A program made the translations under genes and the position numbers. DNA of 23,863 nt. It comes from an uncultured Bacilli bacterium. Its GTDB lineage: Bacteria; Bacillota_I; Bacilli_A; RFN20; CAG-631. The stretch spans positions 1 to 23,863 of the forward strand of contig CAKPXW010000016.1 of NCBI GenBank assembly GCA_934202505.1. The letters are read 5' to 3'. Below the pieces are notes generated by a model. That model was given only the letters and a program-made list of their open reading frames with translations. It made no database searches and had not been told where the DNA came from. Below, piece after piece: positions 5,738 through 14,003 of this stretch; position 1 is the stretch's first letter, and every line of letters begins with the position of its first letter.

Positions 5738-7900
5738 ATGATACGTTTTGATAATGAAAATAAAATATTTCAATTAGAAGGAAAAAACTATTCTTATATT
5801 ATAGGAGTATACGATAATAAATATTTACTATCTTTATATTATGGTAAAAAAGTTAATAGTTTACATCCTGAAAGAATGGAAGTAACAAGAGAACTTGGAT
5901 TTTCACCATCTCCAGCTGATTGCTTTTATAAAAGATGTGTTAGTTTAGATACATTACCACAAGAATTTCCATCATTTGGCTATGGAGATTTTAGAATCCC
6001 TGCGGTAATAATAGAACAACAAAATGGGTCAAGATTAACTAATTTTACTTATAAAAGCTATAAAATATTAAAAAGAAAGCCAAAGATTAGTGGAATGCCA
6101 TCATTAAATGATGATGGTCATTGTGATACTTTAAGAATAGTTCTTGAAGATAATGTTGCAAAAGTAGAAGCTCATCTTTATTATAATGTCTATGAAAATA
6201 GAGATGTTTTAACAAGACATGTTGTAATTGTTAATAAAGGAGAAAATGCAATAAAAATTAATAAAATAGCATCTTGCTCTTTTGATTTACGTGATAAAAA
6301 TTATAATTTATTAGATTTATATGGCTCGCATTGTAAAGAAAGACATATAGAGGTAACACCTTTACATCATGGCATCCAAAAAATTGAATCAAGAAGAACA
6401 ACATCATCACATATGTTAAATCCATTTATGGCCTTATTACGTCCAAATTGTGATGAATATCAAGGCGAATGTATCGGTATTAACTTTGTTTATAGTGGAA
6501 ACTATGAAGGAAGTATAGAAGTAGATCAAAGAGATACAACAAGAGTTCAAATGGGAATAGGTTCATTTGATTTTCAATGGGAACTAAATGCAAATGAGTC
6601 TTTTGAAACTCCAGAAGTTGTTCTAGTATATTCATCTACAGGATTAAATAATATGTCCTTACAATTTCATAGTGTGTATAATGATTGTTTACTTAAGAAA
6701 AATTATTTTCATCCAATAGTATGCAATAACTGGGAAGCTACATATTTTGACTTTAATGAAGAAAAACTTGAAAAACTAATTTCATCAGCTAAAGGGTTAG
6801 GAATAGAAACATTTGTTTTAGATGATGGTTGGTTTGGAAAAAGAAATAATGATGAATGTTCTTTAGGAGATTGGAAAGTTAATAAAGAAAAACTACCAAA
6901 CGGACTTGAAGGAATAGCAAAAATATGTGCAAAAAATAAGATGAATTTTGGTTTGTGGTTTGAACCAGAAATGATATCAGTAGATAGTGATTTATATAGA
7001 GAACATCCAGAATATGCTATAAAAGTTGAAAATCGTGAACATATTTATAGTCGTTGTCAATTAGTACTTGATTTATCAAAGAAAGAAGTATGTGACTATA
7101 TAATCAAATCAATAAGTGATATCGTTGATAATGTTAATATTTCTTATATAAAGTGGGATTTTAATAGAAATATTACGGAAACATATAATAAACAATTATC
7201 TCATAAATATGTTTTAGGTTTATATTATGTTTTAGATACTTTGACTAAAAAATATCCAAATATTTTAATTGAAGGTTGTTCAGGTGGAGGAGGAAGATTT
7301 GATCCTGCTGTTTTGGCTTATACGCCACAAATTTGGACAAGTGATGATACAGATGCTATTGAAAGATTATTTATTCAATATGGAACATCATTATGTTATC
7401 CACCATCAAGTATGGTAGGACATGTATCAGTAACTCCAAATCATCAAACAGGAAGAGTTACTCCATTTAAAACAAGAGGAATTGTGGCAATGTCTTGTAA
7501 CTTTGGTTATGAATTAAATCCACAAGTTCTTAATGAAAATGAAAGAAATCAAGTTAAAGAACAAACCAAGCAATATGCAGCATTAAGAAAAGTTATTTAT
7601 GATTCAGATTTCTATCGTTTAAGAAGTCCATTTAATGGAAAAGATTGTGCATGGGAGTTTGTATCTAAAAACAAAAAACATGTTTATGTTATGTATGTAC
7701 GCATACTAAATGGTGCAACAAATGAATTTGATTGGTTAACATTGAAAGGACTTGACCCTAAAAAAGTATATCAAGATGTAAACACTAAAGAAAAATATAC
7801 AGGAAATGAATTAGAAACTATAGGTTTACTTCTTCCTCGACATCCATATGATTTTAATGGAATACTTTATGAACTTAAAGAGGTGAAAGATAGTGAATAA
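5738..7900 (+). CDS. GH36 alpha-galactosidase
   Basis: The 720-aa length fits bacterial GH36 enzymes (about 720-740 aa), which remove terminal alpha-1,6-galactose from melibiose, raffinose or stachyose by a retaining mechanism. An N-terminal beta-sandwich (to about 330) precedes the catalytic barrel. Visible motifs are DDGWFG (362-367), GLWFEPEM (about 406-413), the nucleophile in IKWDFNRN (Asp474) and the acid/base region WTSDDTDA (Asp536/Asp537), plus the conserved SGGGGRFDP stretch between them. No signal peptide is present, so the substrate must be imported, yet no transporter gene is in the operon. Ribosome binding site AGGAG lies 6 nt from the ATG. The 3' end overlaps the TldD-like gene by 8 nt. 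Gene name (aga/melA/rafA) is not assignable. Confidence 0.95.
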   Translation: MIRFDNENKIFQLEGKNYSYIIGVYDNKYLLSLYYGKKVNSLHPERMEVTRELGFSPSPADCFYKRCVSLDTLPQEFPSFGYGDFRIPAVIIEQQNGSRLTNFTYKSYKILKRKPKISGMPSLNDDGHCDTLRIVLEDNVAKVEAHLYYNVYENRDVLTRHVVIVNKGENAIKINKIASCSFDLRDKNYNLLDLYGSHCKERHIEVTPLHHGIQKIESRRTTSSHMLNPFMALLRPNCDEYQGECIGINFVYSGNYEGSIEVDQRDTTRVQMGIGSFDFQWELNANESFETPEVVLVYSSTGLNNMSLQFHSVYNDCLLKKNYFHPIVCNNWEATYFDFNEEKLEKLISSAKGLGIETFVLDDGWFGKRNNDECSLGDWKVNKEKLPNGLEGIAKICAKNKMNFGLWFEPEMISVDSDLYREHPEYAIKVENREHIYSRCQLVLDLSKKEVCDYIIKSISDIVDNVNISYIKWDFNRNITETYNKQLSHKYVLGLYYVLDTLTKKYPNILIEGCSGGGGRFDPAVLAYTPQIWTSDDTDAIERLFIQYGTSLCYPPSSMVGHVSVTPNHQTGRVTPFKTRGIVAMSCNFGYELNPQVLNENERNQVKEQTKQYAALRKVIYDSDFYRLRSPFNGKDCAWEFVSKNKKHVYVMYVRILNGATNEFDWLTLKGLDPKKVYQDVNTKEKYTGNELETIGLLLPRHPYDFNGILYELKEVKDSE

Positions 7901-9311
7901 AGAATTTTCTTCCTATCTTAAAAATAATCTAGAAACTTTAGAAAAAATTATAAATGTTTTGAAAAAAAAATATAAATATGTATCTATACTTGCAAGTGAT
8001 GTTGAAGGAAAAAATGTTAATATATCTGATAAAGAAATAAAAGTATCAGATAGTAAGTGGCAAGAAAGAGGATTTGTAATAAGAGTATACGATGGATGTA
8101 AATATTCAGAATATTCTTTTAATGATATTCCATCTATTAAAAGTATTTGTGATAAAGTTATATCTTCTGAAAATGTTGATGAAATAATTGATAAAACAAT
8201 TTATTTATCTTCTTGCAAATATAATTTGGTTGAAGATAAACCACTTATAAAAGACTTTTCAAGAATGGATAAATTTGAAGAAGTTCCTATCAATGAAATT
8301 ATTCAAAAATGCGAAAGAATAATTCATAATTCTATGGAAGAAAATGAATATATTATTTCTTGCAATTGCAATGTAGAAACAGTAAAAATTTCTAAAATGT
8401 TTTTGTCATGCAATAGAAAATTAACACAAGTGTATGGCTGGTCATGTGCTAGCTATAATTGTATATTGAATCGTGATGAAATTGTAAAGTTTAATTTTGG
8501 AGGGCAATCTAGCATTTCTACTAAAGAAGCCCTTTCTAAAATGGAAAAACAAGTTCAAAGCATTAATAAAAATGCTCAAGAACTGTTGGACTCTGAAAAA
8601 GTTATTTCTGGTGAGTATGATTGTATAACTTCTCCTATAATAACAGGACTTTTAGCTCATGAAGCATTTGGACATGGTGTAGAAATGGATATGTTTGTAA
8701 AAAATAGAGCAATGGCTCAAAAATATATGAATAATGAGATTTGCTCAAAAAATGTTACAATGCATGATGGTGCTATACCATATGAAGATGTTTCTTCTTA
8801 TTTTTTCGATGATGAAGGAATTTTAGCTCATGATACTATTGAAATAAAAAATGGAGTTTTAGTTAATGGAATTGCTGATTCGTTATCAGCTTTAAAACTA
8901 AATTTAGAACCTACGGGAAATGGAAAAAGAGAAAGTTATAAAAGAAAAGCATACACAAGAATGACTACAACATATTTTGAAAAAGGAACTTCTACATTAA
9001 AAGAAATGATTTCATCAATAAAATATGGATTTTTAATTGATGGAGAATTATCAGGTATGGAAGATCCTAAAAATTGGGGAATTCAATGCGTTTGTTTATA
9101 TGGAAGAGAAATAAAAAATGGCGAATTTACTGGCAAATATGTTTCTCCTCTTGTAATTACAGGATATGTTCCTAATATTTTAAAATCCATATCTATGATA
9201 AGTAATGATTTCAATTTATATGGTAATGGAATGTGCTGTAAAGGTTATAAAGAAAGAGTAAAAACATCAATTGGTGGTCCGTATTTGAAAGTGAGGTTGA
9301 ATCTTGGATGA
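7893..9311 (+). CDS. tldD: TldD-like metallopeptidase subunit
   Basis: The 472-aa protein is a TldD/PmbA-family peptidase. The zinc motif HExxxH is intact as HEAFGH (residues 256-261, in LAHEAFGHGVEMD), and the third-ligand region near the C-terminus (MCCKGYKERVKTSIGGP) contains Cys448/Cys449, matching the position of the cysteine ligand of E. coli TldD. The N-terminal half has the family's oligomerisation fold. TldD works with TldE as a heterodimer that degrades unfolded peptides and matures some modified peptides (microcin B17). The start is GTG at 7893, preceded at 7 nt by GAGGTG, inside the end of the alpha-galactosidase gene. It overlaps the tldE-like gene by 4 nt (ATGA), so equimolar production is likely. 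Symbol is by family, not proven orthology. Confidence 0.9.
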   Translation: MNKEFSSYLKNNLETLEKIINVLKKKYKYVSILASDVEGKNVNISDKEIKVSDSKWQERGFVIRVYDGCKYSEYSFNDIPSIKSICDKVISSENVDEIIDKTIYLSSCKYNLVEDKPLIKDFSRMDKFEEVPINEIIQKCERIIHNSMEENEYIISCNCNVETVKISKMFLSCNRKLTQVYGWSCASYNCILNRDEIVKFNFGGQSSISTKEALSKMEKQVQSINKNAQELLDSEKVISGEYDCITSPIITGLLAHEAFGHGVEMDMFVKNRAMAQKYMNNEICSKNVTMHDGAIPYEDVSSYFFDDEGILAHDTIEIKNGVLVNGIADSLSALKLNLEPTGNGKRESYKRKAYTRMTTTYFEKGTSTLKEMISSIKYGFLIDGELSGMEDPKNWGIQCVCLYGREIKNGEFTGKYVSPLVITGYVPNILKSISMISNDFNLYGNGMCCKGYKERVKTSIGGPYLKVRLNLG

Positions 9312-10612
9312 TAAATAGAATTGTTAATTTATTACAAGAAGAAAATTTATTTTACTATCAAGTAAGAGAAATACAAAAAAATTCATATCAATTGTTTTTT
9401 ATAAAGCACGAATTAGATATGAATAGAGAAGTTGATGTAAAAGAATATTATATAAATATATTTGTTAAAGAAATGGTTGGAAAATCTGAAAAATATGGAA
9501 AAGCCTCATTCCAACTATATGATTCTATGTCTGATGAAGAAATTAAAGAAAAAATTCAAGAACAAATGGAATTATGTAAATACACTTTAAAAGAACCATT
9601 TGAATTTTCTAAAAAGTATTCTCTTAAAGATATGAAAACAACATCAAGTTTTGATGGTCAAACTTTAAAAGATGCGGCATTTATTGCAGCAGATGCTTTA
9701 TTTGAAGCAGATAAATATGATAAAGGATATATAAATTCAGCAGAAATTTTTATAAATCATGATAATATAATTTATAAAGATAGCAATAAAAATACTTATG
9801 CATATTCAAGAGAATATGGACAAATCGAGTTTATTGTAACTTGGGTAGAAAAAGAAAAAGAAATTGAAACTTATAAGTTTTTTGAATTTGATTCATTAGA
9901 TATAGCTCATATTAGAAATGTTGCCAATGATGCATTAAGAGAAGCTGTAAATAGAATCAGAGCAGTCCCTACACCAATTATTGATAGCAAAGTAAAATTA
10001 TTACTTACAAACGAAGCAGTAAAACAATATTTTTCTTATTTTATGAATAAAGCTAGAGTAGAAAATATTTATGATAAATCATCAACATACTATAAAGGAT
10101 ATGTCATTCAGAAAAATGAAAATGCTGATAAAATCTCATTAATATTAGAACCAGTTATGAAAAATTCTACTAAAGGAATGCCTTTTGATGAAGAAGGAAC
10201 AATCTTAAAAAAGTTATTAATTATTGATGATGGTGTTGTAAAAAATGTTTGGGGTAATAGGGAAAAATCACAACTTTTAGATTATCATCCAAACGGAATT
10301 TATGAAAACTTTGTAGCAAAACTTGGAACATTAAAAGATGAAGACTTAGAAGATGAAGATTATGTAGAAGTTGTATCTTTTTCCGATTTTACAATTGATA
10401 ATATAACAGGGGATTTTTGCAGTGAAATAAGACTTGGCTATTATCATAAATCACAAGAAAAAGAGCCATTAATAATCACAAAAGGATCTGTTTCCGGTTC
10501 AATCAATGATTCATTAGAAACCGTAAAATTTTCTTCTGAAAGAAAACAACAAAACAATTTTGATGGTCCAAAGAGTGTATTAATAGATGATGTTAAATTT
10601 ATGAGAGGATAA
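9308..10612 (+). CDS. pmbA: TldE/PmbA-like peptidase partner subunit
   Basis: The 434-aa protein has the length and C-terminal fold of TldE/PmbA, including the GDFCSEIRLGYYH-type stretch and the GSVSGSINDSLETV segment typical of the subgroup. It has no HExxxH motif, as expected for the TldE subunit, which shapes the substrate channel while TldD supplies zinc. It starts within the stop of the TldD-like gene (ATGA, 4-nt overlap) with a GAGG about 12 nt upstream. The next gene follows after 5 nt. The pair is complete and looks functional. Which peptide it cuts is unknown: no precursor peptide gene or RiPP-modifying enzyme is visible nearby. Confidence 0.9.
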   Translation: MINRIVNLLQEENLFYYQVREIQKNSYQLFFIKHELDMNREVDVKEYYINIFVKEMVGKSEKYGKASFQLYDSMSDEEIKEKIQEQMELCKYTLKEPFEFSKKYSLKDMKTTSSFDGQTLKDAAFIAADALFEADKYDKGYINSAEIFINHDNIIYKDSNKNTYAYSREYGQIEFIVTWVEKEKEIETYKFFEFDSLDIAHIRNVANDALREAVNRIRAVPTPIIDSKVKLLLTNEAVKQYFSYFMNKARVENIYDKSSTYYKGYVIQKNENADKISLILEPVMKNSTKGMPFDEEGTILKKLLIIDDGVVKNVWGNREKSQLLDYHPNGIYENFVAKLGTLKDEDLEDEDYVEVVSFSDFTIDNITGDFCSEIRLGYYHKSQEKEPLIITKGSVSGSINDSLETVKFSSERKQQNNFDGPKSVLIDDVKFMRG

Positions 10613-10617
10613 TTAAA

Positions 10618-11499
10618 ATGAAATGGTATTATGTTATTTGTATAATATTAGGAATATTGTTATTAATAAACTTTCTAATATGGTTTTTAATAGCTCCAGG
10701 TAGCGATAAAAAAGTTTATAATTATGATTTTCTATTTAAAAGGCCAATCGTTCATAGAGGATTACATGATGGGAATCATCAAATAATAGAAAATTCTAAA
10801 TCAGCTTTTCAATTAGCAATTGATAAAAACTACAATATTGAAATGGATATAAATCTTACAAAAGATAATAAAATAGTAGTTTTTCACGATGGAAACCTAA
10901 AAAGAATATGTGGTATTGATAAAAAAGTTCATGATTTAACATTAGAAGAACTTCAAAAGCTGCCATTACTTACAAGTGATGAATATATGATGGAGTTTAG
11001 TGAGTTTTTAAAATTTGTAAATGGACAAGTAGGAATTCTTATTGAATATAAAGGAGAAGGGGCTGCTATCGATAAAGAATTATGCGAACAATCGATGAAA
11101 ATATTAAAGGATTATAAAGGGAAATATGTTATTCAATCATTTCAACCAAGCATATTGAAATGGTTTAGAAAAAATTATCCTGTTATTCCAAGAGGTCAAT
11201 TAAACTTAAATTATAATAGAGAATTTAAAGATGTTGATTCTAAAGATAAATTAACTAAAGTAGCTGGTTTTATGTTTTCTAATAATTTAACCAATTTTAT
11301 TGGAAGGCCAAATTTTATGGCAAGAAAATATGATGCTTTAGATGCAAGTTATCTAGTAATGCATCATTTTATGAAAACATTAGTATGGACAATAAATAGT
11401 GAATCAAAATATAAAAAAGTAGTTAATCAAGTAGATAATGTAATATTTGAAAGATTGGAGTTTGATAAAGATGGAAAATATATCCAAAACACAAAATAA
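10618..11499 (+). CDS. Membrane-anchored glycerophosphodiester phosphodiesterase
   Basis: The 293-aa protein starts with a single membrane anchor (about residues 4-26) followed by a GDPD domain. The catalytic signature HR...ExD...HD is complete: His46-Arg47, Glu75 and Asp77, and His90-Asp91. GDPD enzymes hydrolyse glycerophosphodiesters to glycerol-3-phosphate and an alcohol; anchored forms may act on lipid head groups or glycerol-phosphate polymers. Anchor orientation suggests the domain is extracytoplasmic or membrane-facing, but this cannot be settled from sequence. The ribosome binding site AGAGGA is 8 nt from the ATG and overlaps the last codons of the tldE-like gene. The 3' end overlaps the small membrane protein gene by 29 nt in another frame. 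Confidence 0.9.
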   Translation: MKWYYVICIILGILLLINFLIWFLIAPGSDKKVYNYDFLFKRPIVHRGLHDGNHQIIENSKSAFQLAIDKNYNIEMDINLTKDNKIVVFHDGNLKRICGIDKKVHDLTLEELQKLPLLTSDEYMMEFSEFLKFVNGQVGILIEYKGEGAAIDKELCEQSMKILKDYKGKYVIQSFQPSILKWFRKNYPVIPRGQLNLNYNREFKDVDSKDKLTKVAGFMFSNNLTNFIGRPNFMARKYDALDASYLVMHHFMKTLVWTINSESKYKKVVNQVDNVIFERLEFDKDGKYIQNTK

Positions 11500-11791
11500 T
11501 GAAAGTCAAAAAAATCAAACATATCATTTAACTAATTCAAGCAAATTCACGCTACCAATATTATTTGTTTTATTAACAGCACTAGCTATTTGCTTTAAAG
11601 CAATTGATAATTTTAAAGACGATATTAGTATTGCAATTGTTTGGGCTTTATTTATTGTAACATTATTATATGTTGTTGTTGCACTTATTGATGCATTTAT
11701 GAGGAAAGGAAAGATTTTTAAATATTTAATCACTATGTCTATTTTAGTTATTATTAGTGATATTATGTTTATAATCTTATTTTATGTATAA
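11471..11791 (+). CDS. Small three-span membrane protein of unknown function
   Basis: I do not recognise this 106-aa protein. After a polar N-terminus (1-25) it has three hydrophobic segments (about 27-46, 51-77 and 83-105), with Lys-rich loops (AFMRKGKIFK) between the second and third. I choose the ATG at 11471 because GGAG (11457-11460) lies 10 nt upstream; an earlier in-frame ATG at 11447 (114 aa) has no such site. The first 29 nt overlap the end of the phosphodiesterase gene in a different frame, which suggests translational coupling. It ends 2 nt before the epimerase gene. It could be a partner of the membrane-anchored phosphodiesterase, but this is context only. Confidence 0.7.
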   Translation: MENISKTQNNESQKNQTYHLTNSSKFTLPILFVLLTALAICFKAIDNFKDDISIAIVWALFIVTLLYVVVALIDAFMRKGKIFKYLITMSILVIISDIMFIILFYV

Positions 11792-11793
11792 TT

Positions 11794-12660
11794 ATGAAAT
11801 ATGAAATAAAAAATGACTACCTTACAGCTATAATAGATTCAAAAGGAGCCCAACTTATTGAATTAATCGATGAAAATGGCGTAAATAGAATGCATGATAC
11901 AAATCATGATTCTTGGAAAAAAGTATCTCCTATTTTATTTCCTCAAATTTCTAGAATGAGAAATTTATCATATAAAGTAAAAGGAAAAAATTATCATATG
12001 CCAGCACATGGCTTTTTAAGAGATAATGAGCTAATGGTCAATAAAAAAGAAAACAATTTTATAGAATTCAAATTTGTAAGTAATAATGATACTTATTTAA
12101 TGTATCCATATCACTTTGAATTTTATGTAAGATACAGTTTAAATTATAAAAGATTAATTGTTGAATTCAAAGTTATCAACTTAGACGATAGTGATATGTT
12201 ATTTATGTTAGGTGGACATCCAGGATTTAATTTATTTACAGATAATAAAATAAATTATAATGATTATTATGTTAAATTTGAAAAGAAAGAAACAATAGAT
12301 GCAATGCAAGTTGTAGATGGCTACTTAGCAAATGTCTATAAAAGAGTTTTAACGAATCAAGATTATATTAATTTGTCACATGAAATATTTAATCCAGATG
12401 CTATTGTAATGCGTAATTTAAAATCAAAATATTTAGATATATTGTGCAAAAAAAGTGATTTTGATATTCGTTTTTATTATCCTGATTTTGAAATTTTAGC
12501 TATATGGTCAACAACTATAGACAAAGATAACTTTGTATGTTTAGAACCTTGGGATGGTATTCAAAAAGAATTTGTTGAAGATCACGAGAAAATGGGAGTT
12601 TTATCCTTAAAAGGGCATGATACATATAAGGTATCTTATACAATAGAAATAATAAAATAG
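11794..12660 (+). CDS. LacX-type aldose 1-epimerase
   Basis: The 288-aa protein belongs to the aldose 1-epimerase (mutarotase) superfamily, LacX/YihR-like branch. Motifs are MPAHGFLRD (69-77, catalytic His72), LGGHPGFN (139-146, His142) and CLEPWDG near residue 245 (catalytic Glu). Mutarotases interconvert alpha and beta anomers; after alpha-galactosidase this would supply the anomer needed by galactokinase. It is cytoplasmic, with no signal peptide. No Shine-Dalgarno sequence precedes the ATG, and the gene lies only 2 nt after the stop of the small membrane protein, so translation probably depends on reinitiation. It is the last gene of the operon and is followed directly by a bidirectional terminator. 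Confidence 0.9.
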   Translation: MKYEIKNDYLTAIIDSKGAQLIELIDENGVNRMHDTNHDSWKKVSPILFPQISRMRNLSYKVKGKNYHMPAHGFLRDNELMVNKKENNFIEFKFVSNNDTYLMYPYHFEFYVRYSLNYKRLIVEFKVINLDDSDMLFMLGGHPGFNLFTDNKINYNDYYVKFEKKETIDAMQVVDGYLANVYKRVLTNQDYINLSHEIFNPDAIVMRNLKSKYLDILCKKSDFDIRFYYPDFEILAIWSTTIDKDNFVCLEPWDGIQKEFVEDHEKMGVLSLKGHDTYKVSYTIEIIK

Positions 12661-12682
12661 TATGCATTATTGCATACTATTT
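12655..12682. terminator. Bidirectional intrinsic terminator between convergent operons
   Basis: AAATAGTATGCA (12655-12666) and TGCATACTATTT (12671-12682) form a perfect 12-bp stem with a 4-nt loop. T-rich tracts follow on both strands (TTTTTTATTTTA on plus, TTTTATTATTT on minus). The stem contains the stop codon of the epimerase gene, and the loop holds part of the stop codon of the minus-strand gene, so one hairpin ends both operons. Confidence 0.85.
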
Positions 12683-13311
12683 TTTATTTTATCGATAGCT
12701 TTTATTGAACAAGGAACAGTAAATGAAGATTTATCGACCATTTCAATCATTTTCTGAGCTTCTTCTATAGATTCACTATATTTGCATATTGCTCTAAAAA
12801 CTTTATTTAAATTGGAATAAGCTTCAGGTTGTTTTTTATATTGAAATGAATCAACAAATTTATGATGATAAAGAGCAAGTTCTTCATATTTATCTTCAAG
12901 GAAATTGTAACAAGCTATGTAATAATATACTTGAGGATATACATCTTTATTATTGATTCTTTCAATACTTTCAAATAATTTATTTTTATCATCTTTATAA
13001 ACATAAGCAAGTGTTAGTAAAAAATTATAAATGTCTTTTTGAAATCCATCAACCTTTTTATTAAGCTTATTATTTATAAATGTTATTACTTCATCATATT
13101 CTTTATCATCGATCATTTTATATAATTTTTCATTTTGTTTTCTTAATTTTGTAAATAAAACAAAATAAATAATAGCAATAATTAATAAAATTGCAATTAA
13201 ACCCAATCCAATATATTTAAAAATGCTTTTAACATTAGAATTTGTAAAAATAAGTAAACAATATAAAACTACAAAAACGAAATAATATGCTAGATAATTT
13301 AATTTTTTCAT
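12667..13311 (-). CDS. Membrane protein with C-terminal helical (TPR-like) region
   Basis: The 214-aa protein is not a recognised family. Two hydrophobic segments (about 6-22 and 31-54) form an N-terminal membrane hairpin, followed by a basic stretch (TKLRKQNEK) and about 150 residues of amphipathic helices with spaced aromatic/leucine pairs and a YYYIACYNFLEDKYEELALYHH-like unit that suggests degenerate tetratricopeptide-type repeats. Such a protein might be a membrane scaffold, but no function can be assigned. The ribosome binding site AGAAGGA lies 5 nt from the ATG. It follows rsmG after 14 nt and is the last gene of the nine-gene housekeeping operon, ending in the bidirectional terminator. 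Confidence 0.75.
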   Translation of the reverse strand: MKKLNYLAYYFVFVVLYCLLIFTNSNVKSIFKYIGLGLIAILLIIAIIYFVLFTKLRKQNEKLYKMIDDKEYDEVITFINNKLNKKVDGFQKDIYNFLLTLAYVYKDDKNKLFESIERINNKDVYPQVYYYIACYNFLEDKYEELALYHHKFVDSFQYKKQPEAYSNLNKVFRAICKYSESIEEAQKMIEMVDKSSFTVPCSIKAIDKIKNSMQ

Positions 13312-13325
13312 ATTTTTCCTTCTTT

Positions 13326-14003
13326 CTATAAAGGCATTTTCTTTATTTGTGAATAGTTTCTTGGATATTTTTTATCTATACTTTTTTCTTTATTAAAGAA
13401 AAAATTAATAGATTTATCGAATAAAACTGTTTCGTTTAAATTTAAATGGGTTATTTTTAAAGCATTTTTGGCTTCTAAAAGTTCTTCGTTTCCTTTTTCA
13501 CCTTTCATAGCGATGAAAGTGCCATTAACCTTAATAAGTTGGCTAACAAGTTCAACCAAAATATTAAGCCTTGCAACAGCTCTAGCTGTAACAATATCAA
13601 ATTTTTCTCTATATTTAATGGCAATATTTTCTACTCTATCGTTAATAATTGTGATATCTTTTAAATCTAATTCTTTAATTACAATTTTTAAAAAGTCCAT
13701 TCTTTTTCCTAAAGAATCAACAATTGTAAGCTGCATATTTGGAAAAATAATTTTTAAAGGAATAGCGGGAAATCCAGCACCAGAACCAACATCACATAAA
13801 GAGCAATTATTAAAATCTTTATTGAAAGCAATTGTTAAAGAATTAAAGAAATGTCTTTCATATATTTCATCAGGATTTACAGCAGTTAAATCCATTATTG
13901 AATTATATTTAAGAATTAAAGAATAATATTTTTCAAATTGTTTTTCCATTTGTGGGGTCAAAATTATATTTTGACTTTCTAATTTTTCTTTAAAATCAAT
14001 CAT
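13326..14003 (-). CDS. rsmG: 16S rRNA (guanine527-N7)-methyltransferase
   Basis: RsmG methylates N7 of G527 (E. coli numbering) in 16S rRNA using S-adenosylmethionine. The 225-aa protein is a normal-sized RsmG. It shows MDLTAVNPDEIYERHFFNSL (37-56), the cofactor-binding motif DVGSGAGFP (71-79), VDSLGKRMDFL (about 95-105) and the TARAVARL segment. Loss of RsmG gives low-level streptomycin resistance in other bacteria. The ATG overlaps the TGA stop of mnmG (ATGA) and has no Shine-Dalgarno sequence, so it is probably translated by coupling. The mnmG-rsmG pair is the standard neighbourhood found near the replication origin in many bacteria. Confidence 0.95.
   Translation of the reverse strand: MIDFKEKLESQNIILTPQMEKQFEKYYSLILKYNSIMDLTAVNPDEIYERHFFNSLTIAFNKDFNNCSLCDVGSGAGFPAIPLKIIFPNMQLTIVDSLGKRMDFLKIVIKELDLKDITIINDRVENIAIKYREKFDIVTARAVARLNILVELVSQLIKVNGTFIAMKGEKGNEELLEAKNALKITHLNLNETVLFDKSINFFFNKEKSIDKKYPRNYSQIKKMPL

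Noticed and set aside
13468..13926. 152-codon open frame antisense to rsmG
   Set aside because: rsmG on the other strand is complete and conserved; the antisense frame is Ser/Leu/Ile-rich, typical of AT-rich shadow frames.
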